Origin: Symsagittifera roscoffensis
Lineage: Eukaryota; Xenacoelomorpha; Acoela; Convolutidae
Direction of reading: 5' to 3'
Assembly: GCF_963678635.1 (NCBI RefSeq)
Contig: NC_087070.1
Coordinates: 28,206,848-28,270,847 of the forward strand
Length of the DNA stretch: 64,000 bases
Positions 10,440 to 21,519 of this stretch are shown in pieces. Position numbers and translations under genes: made by a program. Position 1 is the first letter of the stretch. Every line of letters begins with the position of its first letter. Under the pieces are notes generated by a model that saw only the letters and a list, made by a program, of their open reading frames with translations, was not told where the DNA came from and searched no databases.

Positions 10440-11405
10440 TTCGTTTAACATCCTGGGATGACCAAAAATACTAGTCATACAATTTCCATATATGGAAAAA
10501 TGCTAGTCATACACTTTCCATACAATTCCATATGTACAGAAAATTGCATGAAAGGTCTATGTTTAGTATTTTTCATATATGGAAATTGTATGACTAGCAT
10601 TTTTCCATAAACCAAAAAAATTGATTTTTTACAATTTAATTTCTCGAAATGTTTTGGTTGTGTTCGTAACCGAACACAAATGACATAAACCTTGATTACT
10701 CAAACTTGGCAAAAAGTTTCAAAGATGATTATTTCTAAAATTTGAATTTTTAAATTACCAGACATTGATCAAGGCATACAAAAACATGTCATACAAAAGA
10801 AAGAGGAGTTTTAAGCGTTTTTGAAAAAGTTATGAAGATAAAAGGGAAAAAAATCCAATATTAATATATCCAGGACTACGTTATACACACAAAAATTAAC
10901 TTTTGCATGCAAAATTTTTTTTCAAAAAGGGTTTGTTTGAATACGAAAATCAATTTGCAGTTGAAAAAAAAACACAAAAAATTTTTGGGGGCAATTTCAG
11001 CCGTCAAAAAAATGCTAGTCATACAATTTCCAACAAAACAAAAATTAAAAAAAGTCAAAGTTTTCAGTCGTAGCAGCCCAAAAAACGCTGAAATGTTTTG
11101 CCAGCAAATGAATTGGTTGTTCAAAGCTTTTTTTTCACAAAAAAAAATTTTTCAAAAAATTCTAATTATACAATTTCCATATATGGAAATTGTATGGTTA
11201 GCATTTTTTTCATACCATTTTTTTTTCCTTTTTTTAATGAAGAGATACCAATTCCGATACCAAAACAACTATAAAATACTTTTGAAGTTCGATTAAACTC
11301 ATTTTGCAAAAATGTATGAAATTTGTATGACTAGAATTTTTCCATAGACTAAGTGTATGAAATTGTATGATTAGCATTTTCGGTCTATGGAGGTCAACCC
11401 GGGAT
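10440..11405. mobile_element. Palindrome-rich nonautonomous element, copy A
   Basis: The segment starts near GGGATGACCAAAAATACTAG and ends with TCTATGGAGGTCAACCCGG. The ends are imperfect inverted repeats (GGGTTGACC-type termini followed by a CTAGTCATACAATTT motif). Inside, the motif GCTAGTCATACAATTTCCAT recurs in both orientations, including a perfect 28-bp palindrome at 11,168-11,195 built from ATACAATTTCCATA and its complement. No coding capacity was found. Relatives lie at 17,165-17,790 and 18,465-19,627. It looks like a MITE or foldback family; the superfamily is unknown. Confidence 0.6.
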
Positions 11406-11604
11406 ATGCGGATAGCTACAATTCTGATTCATCCGCACAAAACAAAAAAAAACACGGATATTCAAGCAATTTAATCAAATGGAATTAAATTTGAATCAAT
11501 CAATTGATGACCAAAACTGCTTTGTGTTCCGACTTTCGATACGAAAGTAACGGAATATTTATGCTCGGGGTGGGTTTTTTTTTCTTCAGACAAACTTCGA
11601 CTTT

Positions 11605-12068
11605 TTAACTAGCCATTTTTGACGGAATTTTTTCATAGCATTCAGAAGGTATTGTTGTCCTGAGCGTAAATTGAAAAGATATTTTACCTGTGATCAGTTT
11701 TCGTCGTTACGTTATGGGGGTTTAAAGATTGCCATTTTGGCCAGTTTGGGACAATTAACGCGCGATATAACTCCCGCTATTAACGCGTAAGCGGAAAATC
11801 AATCCGTATTAGAAACTGTTCCAAATTGTTTGAAAGAAGCTTGTTTGCCATAATTGATGTGTTACAAGGAGCGAAATCTATTGTTTTGTACTTTATATGG
11901 CGTGGGGGATGATTTTCATAGAAAAGATTTCTAATTGTAGAGAAAATAATTTTCATTTCATTTTAATTCATTCAATCTTTTTATATTGTTTATGTTAATA
12001 CTGATCCATAAACGTTAGAAGGCAGTCAGAACAATTAGGGCTTCGCCCAGATACGAGCAGTCTTGTCT
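11605..12068 (-). repeat. Dispersed copy of the 59-64 kb array family (copy 2)
   Basis: A direct repeat of 9,705-10,147 with visibly about 80% identity. It begins at the TTTTTGACGGAATTTTTTC tract and ends GATACGAGCAGTCTTGTC. Shared landmarks are ATTGTTGTCCTGAGC, GTTATGGGGGTTTAAA, CCATTTTGGCCA, TAACGCGCG, TTAACGCGTAAGCGGA and CAAGGAGCGAAAT. Together the two copies bracket palindromic element A. Confidence 0.75.
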
Positions 12069-12069
12069 T

Positions 12070-13200
12070 TTTATGAGAATTATTAAGCTGCTTTTTGTTT
12101 TGGCCTCAGTTCAGAACCAAAAGATCATAGAAAAAAAACTCAATTTTGCTTGTTTTGTTTCTTCAAAAAATGTTCAGTGCTGATTCAAATTATTCGGGAA
12201 AATGCATTTAATTTGAAATTTGGGCGAAATTGAGTGAAAAATGCAGAAGATGATTTTGCGTAGATTTGTAGCAGATTTAGGCTGGAGCGATTTGTTTTGC
12301 AAAATTCAGGCCCAATTTTTTAAAACTGAACTTTTTTTTTGGCTTTTTAAGAAACCCAACAATGTTTAGGAAGAATTTAATCTATAAAACATGGAACAAT
12401 TATCTTAAATTGATTACACCCGTTTTATATTTAAAAACAAATTTTAATTGTTCTGCGCTCAAGTTTTTGAGATTAAACCCTTCTTAAACTTTGTTGCTCT
12501 ATTTTAGGTGCTGACTTTGATATAAAATTTTCAGTAATCGACTCGCTAAATTTGGCGTAGTTTTTGATCACTTGTAAGGGTTTTATAAAACTTTAAGTCC
12601 CAATATTTTTGCAAAACAAAATGAAGCATATTAATTCTTTTAAAATTTAATTCAAATTTTCATGCATCAATTTCGCTTCAAAGCAAGTCAGTTTGAAGTA
12701 AAAAAAAAACACTTCTTAGTTTTCGAGCTTAATTATCTGTGCGGCTAATTTCAATTAGTTCTGTAGCATAAACCAGTGTGCTAATTTTAATAAATTCAGA
12801 AAATGAAAAATGATTGCTGATTTAATGATTTTTGACTAGACTAAAAAAATTACAATTGGTTTTGCGTTTATTGAGTTTTTGCCGTTCAATGCCCTTAATC
12901 AGTTGGCGATGTTGCTATCTACGAAGCGTTGATTAGTCTGCATTGCTTATCGGTCATCATCCGGATTAGTTGAAACGAAACTTATTTGAAATCTAGCTGA
13001 TAAGGTGGTTATCAAAAATTACCGGAGGAACTTCTTTTATGAGTTTATGAAACGTGAGATCAACAAGTAAGGTCTTTTCGTATTTCTTGAGAAAGCAAAG
13101 AAAAATCAAAGAAAGAATATGAGTGTTATTTTAAACAACAGTTTGAATTGAGTTAGTTTCAACAAATCATATGATGCAATTCTGAAAAAAAAATATATGA
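12070..13200. other. Gene-free AT-rich stretch
   Basis: About 1.1 kb with stops in every frame and long A/T runs. No repeat, RNA gene or domain was recognised. It lies between the repeat block and the DNA polymerase relics. Confidence 0.5.
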
Positions 13201-13212
13201 TTCGGTGAAAAA

Positions 13213-15300
13213 TTGATTGTTGTTGATAGCGAAAACAAATTCGACTTCTCGTTTGATTTCAACTCAATTTTGGTTGATAAAGACATAGAAAAAAATGCGT
13301 CTACGTTTCATCAAAACAGAAAAAAAAAAATAACTTCCAATGGTGCATTTAATTATCCACCATCGACATATAAATGCGTCCAAATGCCATCTGCAACAAT
13401 TTTTCCAACTCTTTTTTAAAAAATTAGCAGTTAGAGAGGTGTTGGAAAAAAACAAGAAAATTGTCAAAAACGGCGAGTAACACCAATTGCTTTAAGAACA
13501 GTATACGAAAAAAAACTCGTCCATAAAACAAACTGATCCTGACAATTACAACCGAAAACATTATTGCATGGCTGCATATTCTCTGCTTTTGTTAATTCTA
13601 ATAACCCTCACTACAACATTTTTTAAAGTTGAGACTAATGCTAAAAGAAAAACTATTCAATACTTTCCAGTGGTTGCTCATAATTTGTCACATTTTGATT
13701 TACACTTGATTTGCAAAGCGCTGATGAAAAACAATTTTCAAAAAAAAAAAAACAATTTATGTGTATTACCCACAGCAGAAGAAAACTATATATCAGTGAC
13801 AATTTCGGCATATATAAAAACAGACAAGAACAAAAATTGAAAAATAAAAACGAACTCAATTAAAATCTCACACTAATTGATTCGTAAAGATCCGTGCTCC
13901 ACTGTTGAGGCTTGCCGTTAACTTGCCAGGCAAGAAACTTAAACAGCTTGAAATTTCGAGTTACAGAAACTCTGCCACTTCACCAAAAAAGAGACCATCG
14001 AAACAAAAGGGGCATTGTTTTTTCTTATACTTCAACTCGTGCGAACAAATTCGGGACTTGATTGGCTACTCCCGCGAGCAATGTGTAAAAGTAGTCTAAC
14101 ATGATGGGATGTGAGTGTAACCAGAAATGAGTACAATCACGCTCTAATCCGAAAGGTGATTTACTTGATGAATACCCAGACTTGTACAAAACTGCAGAAG
14201 AGTTATTGATTGCTTCCGTTTTAGAACGTTTTCGTTAAGTTAGCTGATAAATGTATTAGCTGGATTGCACCTGTTACTGAAGAGCAAATAGTGTTTCCGT
14301 AGAAAGTTCTTCAAAGTTATGAAAGCCCGACTTGATTTTTGTAATGAATTGCAAGCATCTGGAGTTTGTACAGCGTATGATGCGAAGAATCATGCCGTCG
14401 GTTATTGTGCTGGAAAAACTTACAACTTACAAAAAGCCGAAGCAATTAATAAGTACCTTGAAAGTTTTTCAACTTCAGAGCCATCCAATTACATCCTCAG
14501 TTTTGACGCCAAATGACTTTGTAAGACGGAATAGTGAAACAATGATTGTTGCCATTAAACGATTTTTCTATAATTGGAAAAGAAATAGAAATTATACTGC
14601 TCACCGGCAAAGCCTCCGCGTGGGGTTAAATAGTTGAGGTCAATTTCACCATACCCGAAGAACTTCCTGACGTCTTCGCTGATTATCCTCTGGTTAGTTA
14701 GTGGACTCAGGTGAAATGGACAATGGGCTTGTCGGAAGTATAAGGAATCAAGACACAGCCAAAGGAGATATTGCACCCTAAAGAAATTTGTTTTGCATTA
14801 CTTTGCCTCAATTTTTCACCACGATCTGGGATTGAAAACAACTCACCATGAAAAAACTCCTCAGTTCCGTCAGAGTAACTGTATGATTTTCTTTGTCCAC
14901 CTCACCGCCCACTTACAAAAAGCCGAAGTAATTAAACTCCAAGAGAGCTCTCACAAGCTAATTGTTGACTCATCACTCTATGAAGAGTTGGAGCCTAAGA
15001 AGTTAAGGAGAAGAAGCTGGAGAAAAGTTTTATATAACACACTCATGATAGTTGCTGCGACCAACCTAGACCTCGCCAAGCCTATTATGTTTCAAATTCC
15101 TTGTCAAACAAAAACAAGGTTCTACACTTGGCATTAAAGTACTCGCCACGGAAAGTTTTATTTATGCCATAAACTGAAGATGTTTACCGTGACTTATCAA
15201 AATTAAAAGAAAAATTCGAATTCTCAAACTACCATAAAAATCATTTTCCTTTCAACGATACAAAAAAGAAAATTGTGTAGAAGCTAAACGACGATAGTGA
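13213..15300 (+). pseudogene. Polinton protein-primed DNA polymerase B relic
   Basis: This region is the relic of the family-B, protein-primed polymerase that replicates Polintons. Several short stretches match it in the expected order: FPVVAHNLSHFDLHLICKAL (exonuclease-region HNLSxFDxHL motif) near 13,660, ENYISVTISAYIKT near 13,790, LLDEYPDLYKTAEELLIASV (family Y.DLY....LLLADVFE) near 14,160-14,215, a FRQSN segment near 14,865, and TEDVYRDL with FEFSNYHKNHFPF near 15,170-15,250 (the segment after the DTDS motif). It is on the same strand as the virion genes. It is heavily broken, probably ten or more interruptions, and old. Confidence 0.75.
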
Positions 15301-15519
15301 TGGGCAAAAACCTCAACAACTTAGGCCAACATTCCGCCCATTTCTCTCGTTTTATAAAACCACCGCCACTATCATCCTCCCTCCCCTTCCTCTGTTACAT
15401 TGACCCACTGGCATATAGCATACAAAGTTCTCTGAATGTTGAAGTATAAAAAACCTGTTTAGGTAATTTTTTCTCCTGATTTTTTTTAGAAATCATATTT
15501 TAGAGCCTTCTGTTTTTAG

Positions 15520-16290
15520 GTAAGATGAATAACAATTGTTCAATGCAGATTCAAAATCTGAGTTTTTTTAGTAATGAGAAAATGTTAATCTTGCTCGCCG
15601 TGTCGAAGAGAAAACTTTTTTCGCTTGCTTAAAAAGCACAGAAAAGAATTTTGCTAAAGGGATGGAACGGAATGCGCAGCGAGAATCGATGCACCAATAT
15701 TTCGACGACACGTTATTCATATGGGAGGTATTGAGAGAATACAACTACAATTTTGTTTCAAAAGTCACTCTAAAATGACAGTAAAGCGAAACAAATTGAT
15801 GTTGTCAGCCTGCGATTCGAAACATTTTCTTCTTTTTGACGTGATTACTACAGTTCCATTTGGCTACAAGGCCGCCGACGAAAACACATTTCAAGAAGAA
15901 GTACTCCGAGTGCGCCGACCTATTCAAAGACGCTTTTATTAGTCTGCCTGAATTTCAACTGCCGGGTTTTGGACTCTTGCAGCGAATATACTCGGAAATA
16001 GAGCTGCGATATGATAAAGCTTCTCATAGCAGAGTCTGTTTTTCGCTTAATACACCATCCACTTATTCTATTGGATGTTTGTGAATATGGACCACGTAGT
16101 AAGCGCAAAACAAAAGTTTAAGCAACAAGCATTAAAAGTTGAAACAAAAAATATCAGATGTTTTTTACTGTTCTTCTTTTCAATTTTACGGTTAAAACTT
16201 GTTTTAGTTCTACCATTTTGCCTGCAAGAAAATTTTCGATTTGACTTTAATCACTGTTATAACATAAGTAGTTTCAACCGAATAAGCTAG
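15520..16290 (+). other. Unassigned coding-like relic after polymerase B
   Basis: Frames at 15,721-15,942 and 15,860-16,084 and intervening pieces have protein-like composition, including MHQYFDDTLFIWEVLREYNYN near 15,690. I do not recognise a family. The position directly downstream of polymerase B relics on the same strand suggests another gene of the same element. The 15,300-15,520 gap shows nothing further. Confidence 0.3.
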
Positions 16291-16312
16291 CTGACATAAA
16301 CCAACTGTTAGC

Positions 16313-16940
16313 TTAAACCAAGGTGTGAAATACTTTGATTCAACTTTAATCACCCTTTTTTTACCATGATAAAAAGAAGCGGTCTTCTACTCCGGGGAAG
16401 GGAGGTTACGTTTTTTTTAGAGAATCCTGGAACAGCTGCCCTTCAAAATTTTTAGGACCAATTTTCTGGTATTTTGCTTCATGCGACGATCCCCCAGCGG
16501 CCTCTTCGAAATCTAAGCCTACTCAAACTTACATATAACCCGGTTTTGTAAGCCCCCACCCCACCTATCCGTTCACTTTCAATCCTATCGCCCAATTGAA
16601 ACTCCCCCCATTTCATCACCACCACAAATTTCAGCCCCTTTCCCCACGTTTAGCCCACTCGTTAAAATTGTCTGGCTCCAAGTAAACGTGGGGAGATGGA
16701 GAGTTAAGGCGCTGGTAGGGGAGTTAAGGCGAGTGCAGGGAGGGGATTGAAAAGTGAACAGGGGCCTGTAAGTTTCGATGGTTCTTAATATGTAGTAGGC
16801 AAACGGGGGTGGGGTTGGACCAAATGTTTGATGGAGGGACTAAAAGAGACGTAATTTGGTTAGAAAGGTACTTAAAGAAACTAAAAAAAACCTATACGGA
16901 AAAAATTGTGAATACAAAAATAGAAAGCCAAATATTAACT
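16313..16940 (+). repeat. Left inverted arm of the 3.9-kb element
   Basis: The 628-bp left arm pairs with 19,671-20,219 on the other strand. It is unusually C-rich around 16,540-16,660 and G-rich around 16,690-16,760. The motif GGGGAGTTAAGGCG-type occurs twice here (near 16,700-16,730), which makes this arm longer than the right one. Confidence 0.7.
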
Positions 16941-17164
16941 CAGATCATCTATTGTAACTAGTGTTCAGCCAAAAAAAAATTTAAAAATACTGCGCTGTGT
17001 TTGAAATTTTCAGCCTGATTTTGGAAAAAAAAGACATTATTTCTGGTATGAAACTGAACTGTTTAACATAAAGGGAACCTACAGTTTCCCAAATAGAGTG
17101 TTGGGTTTGGACGTAATTTCTCAAATGACAGGAGTTTGCTTCACCGGGGTCATAATTGTGTCGT

Positions 17165-17790
17165 CTGACGTGTTGACCAAAATTTTTTATCATACAATTT
17201 TTGAACAACTTCTTACCATACAATTTCATACGTACAGAAAAATTGTCCAAAAAGGTATATGATAAGAGTTTTGCCATATATGACAATTTAATGATAGGTT
17301 TTTTTCCATTCACCAAAAAATTTGAATTTTTTCTAAATTTTTTTTCTGTAAACGTTTGGGTTGTGTTCGTTACCAAACGCTAGAAACAAAGACCAAAGAT
17401 TTACTCAAAGCTGGAGTCACCAAAGGTTGGACGACCTTGATATTGTCTTAGAAACGTTTTACACAAATGCTACAACGAAAGTAACAAACGGCAATTTCAA
17501 TTTCTTTGGGCAATTTCAAATTTACTTTTTTTGTTGTCGCCATCAAAAAATGCTAGTCATACAATTTCCATATATAGAAATTGTAAGATTAGCATTTTTT
17601 GACAAAATTTTTTTAAATTTAGTACGATACACCGAAATTTATGCAAAAACAAGAGAAAAGTCCTTTGAACTTTCGATGACACCATTTTAGCATAATAAAT
17701 CAAATTTGTATGTCTAGTATTTTTTTCATAGACTTAGTTTAGGGAATTGTATGACTAGCCTTTTCGGTCTATGGAGGTCAACCCGGTCTA
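17165..17790. mobile_element. Palindrome-rich element, copy B
   Basis: This piece begins GTGTTGACCAAAATTTT and ends TCTATGGAGGTCAACCCGG, like copy A. It keeps the GGTTGTGTTCGTTACC landmark and a degenerate GCTAGTCATACAATTTCCAT palindrome near 17,555-17,600. It is shorter than copy A by about 340 bp. It lies inside the long-arm element, so it inserted there or was captured. It has no coding potential. Confidence 0.55.
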
Positions 17791-17794
17791 ATTG

Positions 17795-18415
17795 AAAAAA
17801 AACGAAGTATAACGCTAACCATGTAGTTGCATATACCCAGCCGCGGTGCTATATCAGCCTAAGTGAACAAATTAAAAAATGCTGAACTGCGACGCTTAAA
17901 AACTATCTGTTAAGAAATCGAAGTTTGTGCGCACCTCGAGCAGAAGAAAGTGCTGGTGGAAAGTTCGACAGTCGTAACAGTTTAATCAAAAGTATGCACT
18001 GATTCTTTCAAAAAAGTAGTCAAATTATCTTGCAGCAGTCTGAAATAAACTTTAAAATGATGAATGACTGACATACCTGCAATCTTAACCATGGTTCTGG
18101 TATGTTTTTCCACACTTAAGATCGAACTTGGGGATTTTGAGATTTGCTCTTGATTTGTGGTCGACATCACTGACAGGAGGAAACAATGCACAAAAATAGA
18201 GTAGCCAGTTTCAACCAGATTCAACGCAGTATTTGAGTTTCATAGAAGATCTTTTGAAGCTACTTTGTCGACTAAAACGATGAAAATTAGCTTCTAATTA
18301 GCTAAATTCAAACATGAAAGTGAGAAAAAATATATTGAACTGGCAAAAAAATGTACTTTACTTTGTTAATGAGCTCCTCGCCCAGTGAAAAAAAAAACAT
18401 CACAAAGAGATAACT
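17795..18415. other. Gene-free spacer inside the long-arm element
   Basis: About 600 bp between palindromic pieces B and C. There are short frames in both strands but no domain, and no repeat shared with the rest of the window was seen. Confidence 0.45.
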
Positions 18416-18418
18416 CAG

Positions 18419-19020
18419 CGCATATAATTGATTTAATTGTTTTGAAGTGTTAAATGTTTTAAATGTTACCCGGGTTGAACTCAACAACAAAAATGCTCAT
18501 CATACAATTCCATAAATCAAGTTTATGGAAGAATGCTTGTCATACAATTTTCCTACAATTTCACAAAAATGGTTGAAAAAAGATACAAACTAATGTTTTG
18601 CGGCTGTTCGATTCTTATAAAAGCAGTCTGGTGATAAAAAAAAGAGTTTTTGTTTTTTGAAAAAAACATGCTTGCCACACATTTCCCACATATGGAAATT
18701 GTATCTCCAGCATTTTGATGACGACACAAAAAGTTTTCCAAGAAATTTTGAAATCGCCCCAAAGTTTTTTCTGTTTTTTTTTTCAACTGCAAACCAACTT
18801 TTGCACTCAAATTAGGACTTTGCATGCAAACAGAGTTTTTTGTATGCATAACATAGTTCTGTATGCATTAAAGTTGAATGTGTTTCCTTTTTGCTATGTA
18901 ATTTTTTTCAAAACGCTAAAAGCTCCTGTTTTTATGGCATCTTTATGTATACCTTGATCAATGTCTGATTATTTAGAAATTAAAATTTTAAAAATAATTA
19001 TCGTTAAAATTGTATCTCCA
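18419..19020. repeat. First unit of a near-identical 0.6-kb tandem duplication (piece C)
   Basis: The unit starts GCGCATATAATTGATTTAAT and contains GTTACCCGGGTTGA at 18,465, the palindrome-family terminus in reverse orientation. It ends TTAAAATTGTATCTCCA. It is followed immediately by a second copy (19,021-19,627) and a third partial start at 19,628-19,660. It corresponds to the right half of copy A, inverted. Confidence 0.8.
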
Positions 19021-19627
19021 GCGCATATAATTGATTTAATTGTTTTGAAGTTTAATTTTTCAAAAACATTATGTTACCCGGGTTGAGCTCAACAACAAAA
19101 ATGCTTATCATACAATTCCATAAATCAAGTTTATGGAAGAATGCTTGTCATAAAATTTTCCTACAATTTCGCAAAAATGGTTGAAAAAAGATACAAACTA
19201 ATGTTTTGCGGCTGTTCGATTCTTATAAAAGCAGTCTGGTGATAAAAAAAGAGCTTTTGTTTTTTGAAAAAAACATGCTTGCCACACATTTCCCACATAT
19301 GGAAATTGTATCTCCAGCGTTTTGATGACGACACAAAAAGTTTTCCAAGAAATTTTGAAATCGCCCCAAAGTTTTTTCTGTTTTTTTTTTCAACTGCAAA
19401 CCAACTTTTGCACTCAAATTAGGACTTTGCATGCAAACAGAGTTTTTTGTATGCATAACATAGTTCTGTATGCATTAAAGTTGAATGTGTTTCCTTTTTG
19501 CTATGTAATTTTTTTCAAAACGCTAAAAGCTCCTGTTTTTATGGCATCTTTATGTATACCTTGATCAATGTCTGATTATTTAGAAATTAAAATTTTAAAA
19601 ATAAATATCGTTAAAATTGTATCTCCA
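19021..19627. repeat. Second unit of the 0.6-kb tandem duplication (piece D)
   Basis: Offsets of landmarks are 602 bp for the unit start, 608 bp for GTTACCCGGG, and 607 bp to the third partial start. Only scattered differences and small indels separate the units; a stretch of about 80 codons translates identically in both. This is the youngest-looking duplication in the window. Confidence 0.8.
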
Positions 19628-19670
19628 GCGCATATAATTGATTTAATTGTTTTGAAGTTTAATTTTGAAG

Positions 19671-20219
19671 TTTTAATATTTTGGCTGTCCATTTTTGTAT
19701 TCACAATTTCTTCCGTATAGGTATTTTAATTTCCTCTAACTAAGGTACGTCTCTTTTAGTCCCTCCATCGCAAATTTGGTCCAGCCCCACCCCATTTGCC
19801 TACTCCAGTTCAAAAAACATCAAAAATTACAGATCCCCGTTCTTTTTTCAATCCCCTCCCTGCACTCTTGTTCTCCTGCCAGCGCTTTAACACTCCATCT
19901 CCCCACGTTTACTTGGAGCCAGATGAAAGTAGAGAGGGGGCTGTACATGGGGGAAGGGGCTGAAATTTGAGGTGGTGATGAAATAGGGGGAGTGTCAACT
20001 GGGAGAGAGGAGTGAATGTGAACGGATAGGTGGGGTGGGGGGCCTACAGGGATCCTCACATAAAGCAAAATACCAGGAAGTTGGTCCTAAGACTTCTGAA
20101 AGGCCGCTGTCCTAACAAACATAACCTCACTGCCCCTGAGTAGAAGACGCTCCATTTTATCATGGTGAAAAAAGTTTATTGTTAAAACTGAACCAAAGGA
20201 TTTCATACATTGGTTTAAT
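19671..20219 (-). repeat. Right inverted arm of the 3.9-kb element
   Basis: The 549-bp right arm is the reverse complement of 16,313-16,940, with about 80% identity by eye and small indels. It ends at TTGGTTTAA. It directly abuts the partial third tandem unit. Confidence 0.7.
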
Positions 20220-20224
20220 TTTCA

Positions 20225-20890
20225 GAAATTTTCAGAAATGAATTTTAGAAAAAAGTCAAGTTTTTTGGTGTATGGAAAAATACTCATTCAATGATTTTCA
20301 TTTGTAAAGAAAAAGGCTTATCAGAGAAATTTCATGCATTTTTCTGTAGGTTTATTTTTTTAATAAACAGTTTTGCTCTCAAAAATTTTTATTATTATGG
20401 TTTTGATGGAGCATGATGGCGCAAAGCCATTTTGATGGCGCATTATTGTTTTGATGGCGCAAAGTCATTGAACATAGTTTTTCGTTCAACCATTGAAATG
20501 AACGAATTTTATCAATGTTGTGGTCAACTTTTAGCATTAACTATTGACTTCAGCAAAACAAAAACTAAATTATTCACAATGAAAAAATAATGTGTTGGAA
20601 TTTCTTATAACGGAGAGACGAGATGACCAAAAACAACTTTCAGCCAATCAGAATCACGTGGTTAAAAAATTTCAAAAATTTTCTAAACTTAGTATTAACC
20701 GGCTGCAAAATAAGCGGACAAATTTTGTCAAAAGTTGACAAATATTCTCAACTTTTTAAATTAATGTTAGACCCCGGTCACATTGAAAAAATTATTCAAA
20801 GGTTACCATTTTTTAAAAAAGAAAAGAAAACTTGCCAGATAATTGTTTTAAACTGCATCTATTGTATTGTACATCAAACTTGGCTGAAGT
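20225..20890. other. AT-rich spacer with a short GATGGCGCA repeat
   Basis: The stretch is mostly plain AT-rich DNA. At about 20,400-20,470 the motif TTTTGATGGCGCA (with variants) occurs three to four times with short spacing. A 92-codon frame at 20,623-20,901 has no recognisable domain and is probably chance. Confidence 0.4.
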
Positions 20891-20892
20891 GC

Positions 20893-21511
20893 GCGGGTTG
20901 AGGTGTTCGACTCATGATTCGACCGACACGGTCGAACGGAGTCAGATTTTTGTCGCGAATGAAGACGGTCGAACGAACACTATAGTCGAACGAAGTCGAA
21001 TCATGGGTCGAACAGGGTCGAATCATGTGTCGAACAGGGTCGACAGAGTCGAACAGGGTCGACAGGGTCGAACAGGGTCGAATCATGAGTCGAACAGGGT
21101 CGAATCATGAGTTGAAGAGGGTCGAATCATGAGTTGAACAGGGTCTAATCATGAGTCGAACAGGGTCGGCAGAGTCGAACAGGGTCGACAGAGTCGAACA
21201 GGGTCAAATCATGAGTCGAAGAGGGTCGAATCATGAGTCGAACAGGGTCGGCAGAGTCGAACAGGGTCGACAGAGTCGAACAGGGTCAAATCATGAGTCG
21301 AAGAGGGTCGAATCATGAGTCGAAGAGGGTCGAATCATGAATTGGACAGGGTCGAATCATGAGTCGAACAGGGTCCAATCATGAGTCGAACAGGGTCGAC
21401 TCATGAGTCGAACTGGGTCGAAACATGAGTCGAACAGGGTCGAACCATGAGTCGAACAGGGTCATCGTTCGACCATTTCGGTCGAATCATGAGTCGGGTA
21501 CCTCAGCCCGG
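20893..21511. mobile_element. GTCGAA minisatellite enclosed by inverted termini
   Basis: The core is an imperfect array of about 22-bp composite units made of GTCGAACAGG and GTCGAATCATGA, with AGAGTCGAACAGGGTCGACA variants. The ends form an inverted repeat. The left begins GCGGGTTGAGGTGTTCGACT and continues CATGATTCGACCGA. The right, read in reverse complement, is CCGGGCTGAGGTACCCGACT followed by the same CATGATTCGACCGA. So the array sits inside a small TIR-bounded element. Long open frames over the array are a by-product of the repeat. No target duplication could be fixed. Confidence 0.7.
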
Positions 21512-21519
21512 GTGCTAGA

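Larger units (their letters stand above)
16313..20219. mobile_element. 3.9-kb element with long inverted terminal arms
   Basis: The left arm (16,313-16,940) and right arm (19,671-20,219) are inverted copies of each other, about 80% identical by eye. Landmarks in order inward are TTAAACCAA at the tip, ACCATGATAAAA, TCTTCTACTC, GGTATTTTGCTT, CCCCACCCCACCTATCCGTT, GGCTCCAAGTAAACGTGGGG, GAGGGACTAAAAGAGACGTA and CCTATACGGA. The interior has no recognisable gene. It holds palindrome-family pieces B, C and D. No target-site duplication was found. It may be a foldback or long-TIR DNA transposon, or a segmental inverted duplication. No transposase was seen. Confidence 0.7.

Noticed and set aside
10907-11296. 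129-codon frame inside palindromic element A
   Set aside because: It is Lys/Phe-rich low complexity, crosses the perfect palindrome, and is matched by an opposite-strand frame. No domain.
18553-19564. Identical short ORFs in both tandem units
   Set aside because: They overlap on opposite strands within a noncoding palindromic repeat, so identity reflects the young duplication and not protein conservation.
20832-21110. Open frames of 70-90 codons across the GTCGAA minisatellite
   Set aside because: They translate to monotonous repeats (GRTGSNH-type) produced by the array, on both strands, with no start or splice context.
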